A DNA stretch of 64,000 nt. It comes from Carnobacterium alterfunditum DSM 5972. GTDB taxonomy: Bacteria > Bacillota > Bacilli > Lactobacillales > Carnobacteriaceae. Position 1 is the stretch's first letter, and each line of letters opens with the position of its first letter. The notes under the pieces are model-generated. The model did not search any database. It was not told where the DNA came from and worked only from the letters and a program-made list of their open reading frames with translations. The DNA is taken from the NCBI RefSeq assembly GCF_000744115.1, contig NZ_JQLG01000004.1, forward strand, positions 2,206,190-2,270,189. Reading direction: 5' to 3'. The position numbers and the translations under genes were made by a program. Positions 60,522 to 64,000 of this stretch are shown in pieces.

Positions 60522-61850
60522 TTATGGGATAAAGTACTGGTTTAATGATTGATAAATGATTTCAGCCACTGATGTTTGGTAATCTGACGAATTGACTGTC
60601 AGTTGATCCACATCATTATTTAAATAGCCTAACTCAATCAAAATCGCGGGCTGAGTATTTTCTCTTGTGACATAAAAATCGCCAAAACGAAAGTCATTAT
60701 TAGGCAATATACCATTCTGTTGGAAATTTGCACTAATAGTTTCAGCTAAAGGAATATCTTTATCGTGGTAATAATACGTGGTAGTTCCACTGACTTCGTT
60801 AGCTATTTCAGTTGAATCATAGTGTAAACTGATAAATACGTCTGCATTAGATTGATTACTGATAACCGTTCGTTCGTCTAAACTAAGAAATTCATCATCA
60901 GAACGAGTTAAGATAACATTTGCCCCAGCATCACGTAATCGGTTGGCAACAAGTTTAGCCGTACTCAAAGTTACTTCTTTTTCGTGAAAGGTATTTGCTA
61001 AAGCGCCAGGGTCATTTCCACCATGGCCAGCGTCGATCACGATAGTAGCTTCTGCTAGCGAAGTCACACTAGCTGTGGGAGCTGGCGTTTGGTCAGCTGA
61101 TAAGTCTACTACCCAATTGGCTACATAGCCTGTTTGGCCATCTGTTAATTCTACTTGATACCAATCACCATCAGTAGAAAGGTAATTAAAACTCTCCCCT
61201 TTTCCAGCAGTTTCGACAACTGAACCTTCAATTGAAGGACCATTTCGGATGTTTGTACCAGAACTACGAGTCGTGACTGTTTGAATAGTTGCTGAATCTT
61301 CTTCTGCAACTGCAACAGTCGTTGTTTCAGTTACTGCTTCGGAAATTTCAATTAAATCTGAACTTATCCAAGCAACTTGTCCATAATATTGAACTTGAGT
61401 CCAGCCTTCTTGTTGAAATAATACTGTTAATTCCGTCCCGTTTGTTACTTTGCCAAGAATATCAGCGTTAATATTGCTTTCACTGCGAATGTTTACCTCT
61501 TCACCAGTGACGACTCCAATTTTATTGGTTGCAGCACTTACTTCAGTATTCTCAATTAGCCAACTGGCTATCCAACCAATCTGGTCATTACTTAAACGCA
61601 CTTTGTACCATTCATTTTCTTCTGATAACATGGTAACTTTTTCTCCACCGGTAACTTGAGTCATAATGTCATAAGACAGACCAGGACCTGTTCGAACGTT
61701 GACCACACTTGCATCGACTTTGATCGATCCTTGATTAGCAAGAACAACAGTGGCAAAAACAGTTAATCCGATAAATAAGGTAATGATCAACAATGAAACA
61801 ATTTTCTTTGGCTTATTTAATGTCAATTTGTTTTCCACTGATAAATTCAC
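60522..61850 (-). CDS. N-acetylmuramoyl-L-alanine amidase with SH3b repeats
   Basis: 442-residue secreted or membrane-anchored wall hydrolase. Basic N-terminus and one helix (about 17-39, signal/anchor), three bacterial SH3 modules (about 43-102, 110-170, 190-252, each with VNVRTGPG/VNIRSES/TNIRNGPS) and a zinc Amidase_3 domain (about 268-442). The latter has IDAGHGGNDPGA (first zinc His), HEKEVTL (Glu), ISLHYDS (His) and AILIELGYLNN (catalytic Glu). It cuts the lactyl-peptide bond in peptidoglycan, probably for separation or turnover. Convergent with dtd. Confidence 0.93.
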   Translation of the reverse strand: MNLSVENKLTLNKPKKIVSLLIITLFIGLTVFATVVLANQGSIKVDASVVNVRTGPGLSYDIMTQVTGGEKVTMLSEENEWYKVRLSNDQIGWIASWLIENTEVSAATNKIGVVTGEEVNIRSESNINADILGKVTNGTELTVLFQQEGWTQVQYYGQVAWISSDLIEISEAVTETTTVAVAEEDSATIQTVTTRSSGTNIRNGPSIEGSVVETAGKGESFNYLSTDGDWYQVELTDGQTGYVANWVVDLSADQTPAPTASVTSLAEATIVIDAGHGGNDPGALANTFHEKEVTLSTAKLVANRLRDAGANVILTRSDDEFLSLDERTVISNQSNADVFISLHYDSTEIANEVSGTTTYYYHDKDIPLAETISANFQQNGILPNNDFRFGDFYVTRENTQPAILIELGYLNNDVDQLTVNSSDYQTSVAEIIYQSLNQYFIP

Positions 61851-61902
61851 TACTTTCTGAATTGCGAAAACGCAATCAACGTTAGATTATATGTATTCTC
61901 TA

Positions 61903-61932
61903 ATTATAGCAATGTTACGCTTTAATATGCAA
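61903..61932 (-). promoter_or_regulatory. Promoter of the amidase gene
   Basis: On the minus strand TTGCAT (61932-61927), 18 bases, TATAAT (61908-61903) with TGC before it. A short stem ATTGCG/CGCAAT lies in the leader at 61861-61876. Confidence 0.7.
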
Positions 61933-62000
61933 TTAAATCTTAATATTCCTTTAATTTTTTTATTTAGTAGAAGAACAGATATTTTTTAATTTTTCTAGTC

Positions 62001-62029
62001 TTGACATTATTTAGCCTTTCTTGTAGTGT
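62001..62029 (+). promoter_or_regulatory. Promoter of the hisS-aspS T-box transcript
   Basis: Consensus TTGACA (62001-62006), 17 bases, TAGTGT (62024-62029). Transcription would begin just before the T-box stem I. Confidence 0.5.
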
Positions 62030-62049
62030 TATATTATTATATAAATTAC

Positions 62050-62278
62050 CCAATGAAAGAAAAAGTAAGTCGTTCTAACGTGTGGATAGAGAGAATTTCC
62101 TTAGGCTGAAAGAAATTCCCGTAGAGTAAACTGAAAGACATTCTGGAGGGTTAGCAGTAAAAGCTGCTACGTTACGAGCGTTAATCGTTGAGGAAAGCTT
62201 AGCTTTCAAATAAAGGTGGTACCACGTATAGTGAAAAGTCATTCGTCCTTATTCTATTCAGAATAAGGACTTTTTTTG
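62050..62278 (+). promoter_or_regulatory. T-box riboswitch upstream of hisS-aspS
   Basis: The T-box sequence AAAGGTGGTACCACG is at 62212-62226. A terminator stem GTCCTTATTCT/AGAATAAGGAC (62245-62270) with T-run follows. The AGAGAG of stem I is near 62088. In the expected specifier position the RNA reads GAAAGACATTC (62133-62143), offering GAC (Asp, 62137-62139) or the overlapping CAT (His, 62139-62141). Uncharged tRNA pairing would favour the antiterminator and expression of both synthetase genes. Confidence 0.93.
62245..62278 (+). terminator. T-box regulatory terminator
   Basis: An 11-bp stem with an ATTC loop followed by seven T, 47 bases before the hisS ATG. Confidence 0.92.
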
Positions 62279-62324
62279 TGTTTTTTTATAAATTATAATT
62301 ATAGAAAATAAGGAGTGTTGAGGT

Positions 62325-63650
62325 ATGGCAATTCAAAAACCAAAAGGAACAGCTGATGTGTTACCAGAAGAAGCAAGAAAATGGCAACATGTTGAAGAAA
62401 TTTTAAATATGGTATTAGCGGACTATCAATTTGGGGAAATAAGGACCCCTATTTTTGAAAGCTATGATTTATTTTCTCGTGGAGTGGGAGAAACCAGCGA
62501 TATCGTTTCAAAAGAGATGTATGATTTTTATGACAAAGGAAATCGGCATATGTCGCTTCGTCCAGAGGGAACAGCCCCTGTTGTGCGTGCATTTGTTGAA
62601 AATAAATTATTCGGTCCAGAACATAATAAACCGTATAAAGTCTATTACAAAGGTCCGATGTTCCGTTATGAACGCCCTCAAGGTGGTAGAATGAGACAAT
62701 TCCATCAATTAGGTGTTGAAGTTTTTGGCAGCACGAACCCAGCAACCGATGTAGAATCAATGGCTTTAGCGATGGCGTTATTTGAAGAGCTTGGATTGAA
62801 AAAATTGACATTAGTGATCAATTCATTAGGCGATGCTGAAAGTCGTTTAGCCTATAGAGAAGCTCTTATTGCTTATCTAGAACCTCATTTTGAAGAATTA
62901 AGCTCAGATTCGCAAACACGTCTGCATAAGAATCCACTACGTGTTCTAGATAGTAAAGATAAAAAAGATAAAGAAATCGTGGAAAATGCTCCATCTATTT
63001 TAGATTATTTAAGTAATGATTCAAAAGAGCATTTTGAGACAGTTAAAGAAATGTTAACGGCCTTGGATATTCCTTTTGTGATAGACAGCAATATGGTCAG
63101 AGGATTAGATTATTATACACATACGATTTTTGAAGTCATGAGTGATGCTCCTGGTTTTGGAGCAATTACAACTATTTGTGCTGGTGGACGCTATGATGGA
63201 TTGGTAGAAGAAATTGGTGGACCAGCTACGCCTGGTTTTGGTTTCGCATTAGGATTAGAGCGCTTGATGATGACGTTAGAAGCAGAAGAAATTGATATAC
63301 CAGATACGCATGAAGTTGATGTTTATGTTATTGGGTTAGGGGAATCAACAAATCTTGAAGCTCTTAAAATTGTTCAAGCGATTCGTGGAGCAGGCTTGTC
63401 TGCAGAGCGTGATTACATGAACCGTAAAATAAAAGGACAATTTAAAACGGCTTCAAAATTAAAGGCTAAAGTGGTCATTACTTTAGGTGATGTAGAACTA
63501 GAAAAACAAGTGGCGAATTTTAAAGTTATGAAGACGGGAAAAGAATCAAGCGTTTCGTTAGCAGAAATCTATAAAGATTTCGAAAAATTATTTAATTTAA
63601 AAATAGCAGACATGACAGCTTTCAATGACTTTTTCAATAAAGAAGATTAA
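62325..63650 (+). CDS. hisS: Histidyl-tRNA synthetase
   Basis: 441-residue class II synthetase. Motif 2 region ([30 protein letters not shown]), [11 protein letters not shown] (about 84-94), the His-binding [11 protein letters not shown] (about 260-270) and GGRYDGL, with a C-terminal anticodon domain from about 330. GGAGTG 7-11 bases before ATG. aspS begins 31 bases after its stop. Both are governed by the T-box leader. Confidence 0.97.
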   Translation: MAIQKPKGTADVLPEEARKWQHVEEILNMVLADYQFGEIRTPIFESYDLFSRGVGETSDIVSKEMYDFYDKGNRHMSLRPEGTAPVVRAFVENKLFGPEHNKPYKVYYKGPMFRYERPQGGRMRQFHQLGVEVFGSTNPATDVESMALAMALFEELGLKKLTLVINSLGDAESRLAYREALIAYLEPHFEELSSDSQTRLHKNPLRVLDSKDKKDKEIVENAPSILDYLSNDSKEHFETVKEMLTALDIPFVIDSNMVRGLDYYTHTIFEVMSDAPGFGAITTICAGGRYDGLVEEIGGPATPGFGFALGLERLMMTLEAEEIDIPDTHEVDVYVIGLGESTNLEALKIVQAIRGAGLSAERDYMNRKIKGQFKTASKLKAKVVITLGDVELEKQVANFKVMKTGKESSVSLAEIYKDFEKLFNLKIADMTAFNDFFNKED

Positions 63651-63681
63651 ATCGAATAATTAGTGATAGGAGCTGGAGTAA

Positions 63682-64000
63682 ATGGGAAAAAGAACAGAAT
63701 ATTGTGGGAAAATATCTCGCGATTTATTAGGGCAAGAAATAGTATTAAAAGGATGGGTGCAAAAAAGAAGAGACTTAGGGGATTTGATTTTTATTGATCT
63801 ACGTGATCGCGAAGGGGTCGTTCAAATCGTTTTCAATCCAACTTTCTCGAAAGAGGCATTAGCGATTGCTGAAGGTATCCGTAGTGAGTTTGTTCTTGAA
63901 ATCAAAGGGAGAGTCGTTGAACGGAAGGAAGCTGTTGTAAATAAGAATATTGCAACGGGGGAGCTTGAAATAGAAGCCTATGACGTTACCGTTCTAAACA
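63682..64000 (+). CDS. aspS: Aspartyl-tRNA synthetase, N-terminal part (runs off the window)
   Basis: The first 106 codons are in the window. MGKRTEYCG starts the bacterial AspRS, and the OB-fold anticodon-binding domain is recognisable in [34 protein letters not shown] lies 9-13 bases before ATG. As in other Firmicutes it is the second gene of the hisS operon. Confidence 0.95.
   Translation, partial: MGKRTEYCGKISRDLLGQEIVLKGWVQKRRDLGDLIFIDLRDREGVVQIVFNPTFSKEALAIAEGIRSEFVLEIKGRVVERKEAVVNKNIATGELEIEAYDVTVLN

Overview
The window is a low-GC Gram-positive chromosome segment, most likely from a lactic acid bacterium of the Carnobacteriaceae (Carnobacterium-like). This rests on the conserved gene order, TTG/GTG starts with strong GGAGG ribosome sites, extended -10 promoters, a DUF3013-prmA-rsmE block, and no dxr between cdsA and rseP. 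dxr sits there in Bacillus; its absence fits a mevalonate-pathway lactic acid bacterium. The genus is an inference, since no rRNA is present.

Layout. Bases 1-22,000 carry the end of a SNF2 helicase and then the classic information-processing run rpsB-tsf-pyrH-frr-uppS-cdsA-[ISLre2 element]-rseP-proS-polC-rimP-nusA-ylxR-ylxQ-infB-rbfA. An intact ISL3-family element lies in the rbfA terminator. Next come a secreted NodB deacetylase with four LysM repeats, a YetF-like membrane protein, truB-ribF, argG-argH, the CIRCE-controlled hrcA-grpE-dnaK and dnaJ, and lepA.

From about 38,000 to 54,100 the region is accessory. It holds an integrase relic, a broken IS3 element, an unrecognised small protein, and a MacB-like ABC transporter. 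An SOS operon follows: Y-family polymerase, YolD-like protein and a small OB-fold-like protein, with a perfect LexA box inside the promoter spacer. Then come two tandem MerR-type promoters ahead of a decayed carboxymuconolactone-decarboxylase-like gene and SDR/aldo-keto reductase genes, a MarR-controlled heterodimeric ABC exporter, a stand-alone HsdR-N nuclease-like protein, and an intact IS1380-family element.

From 54,300 the core resumes: DUF3013-prmA-rsmE, deoC, relA, dtd, an amidase with SH3b repeats (minus strand), and a T-box-controlled hisS-aspS operon cut by the window end.

Three intact insertion sequences were delimited to the base, each with terminal inverted repeats and an exact target duplication: ISLre2 with 9 bp, ISL3 with 8 bp, IS1380 with 5 bp. 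A 164-bp relic with ISL3-type ends lies upstream of pyrH. No tRNA, rRNA or CRISPR array was seen.
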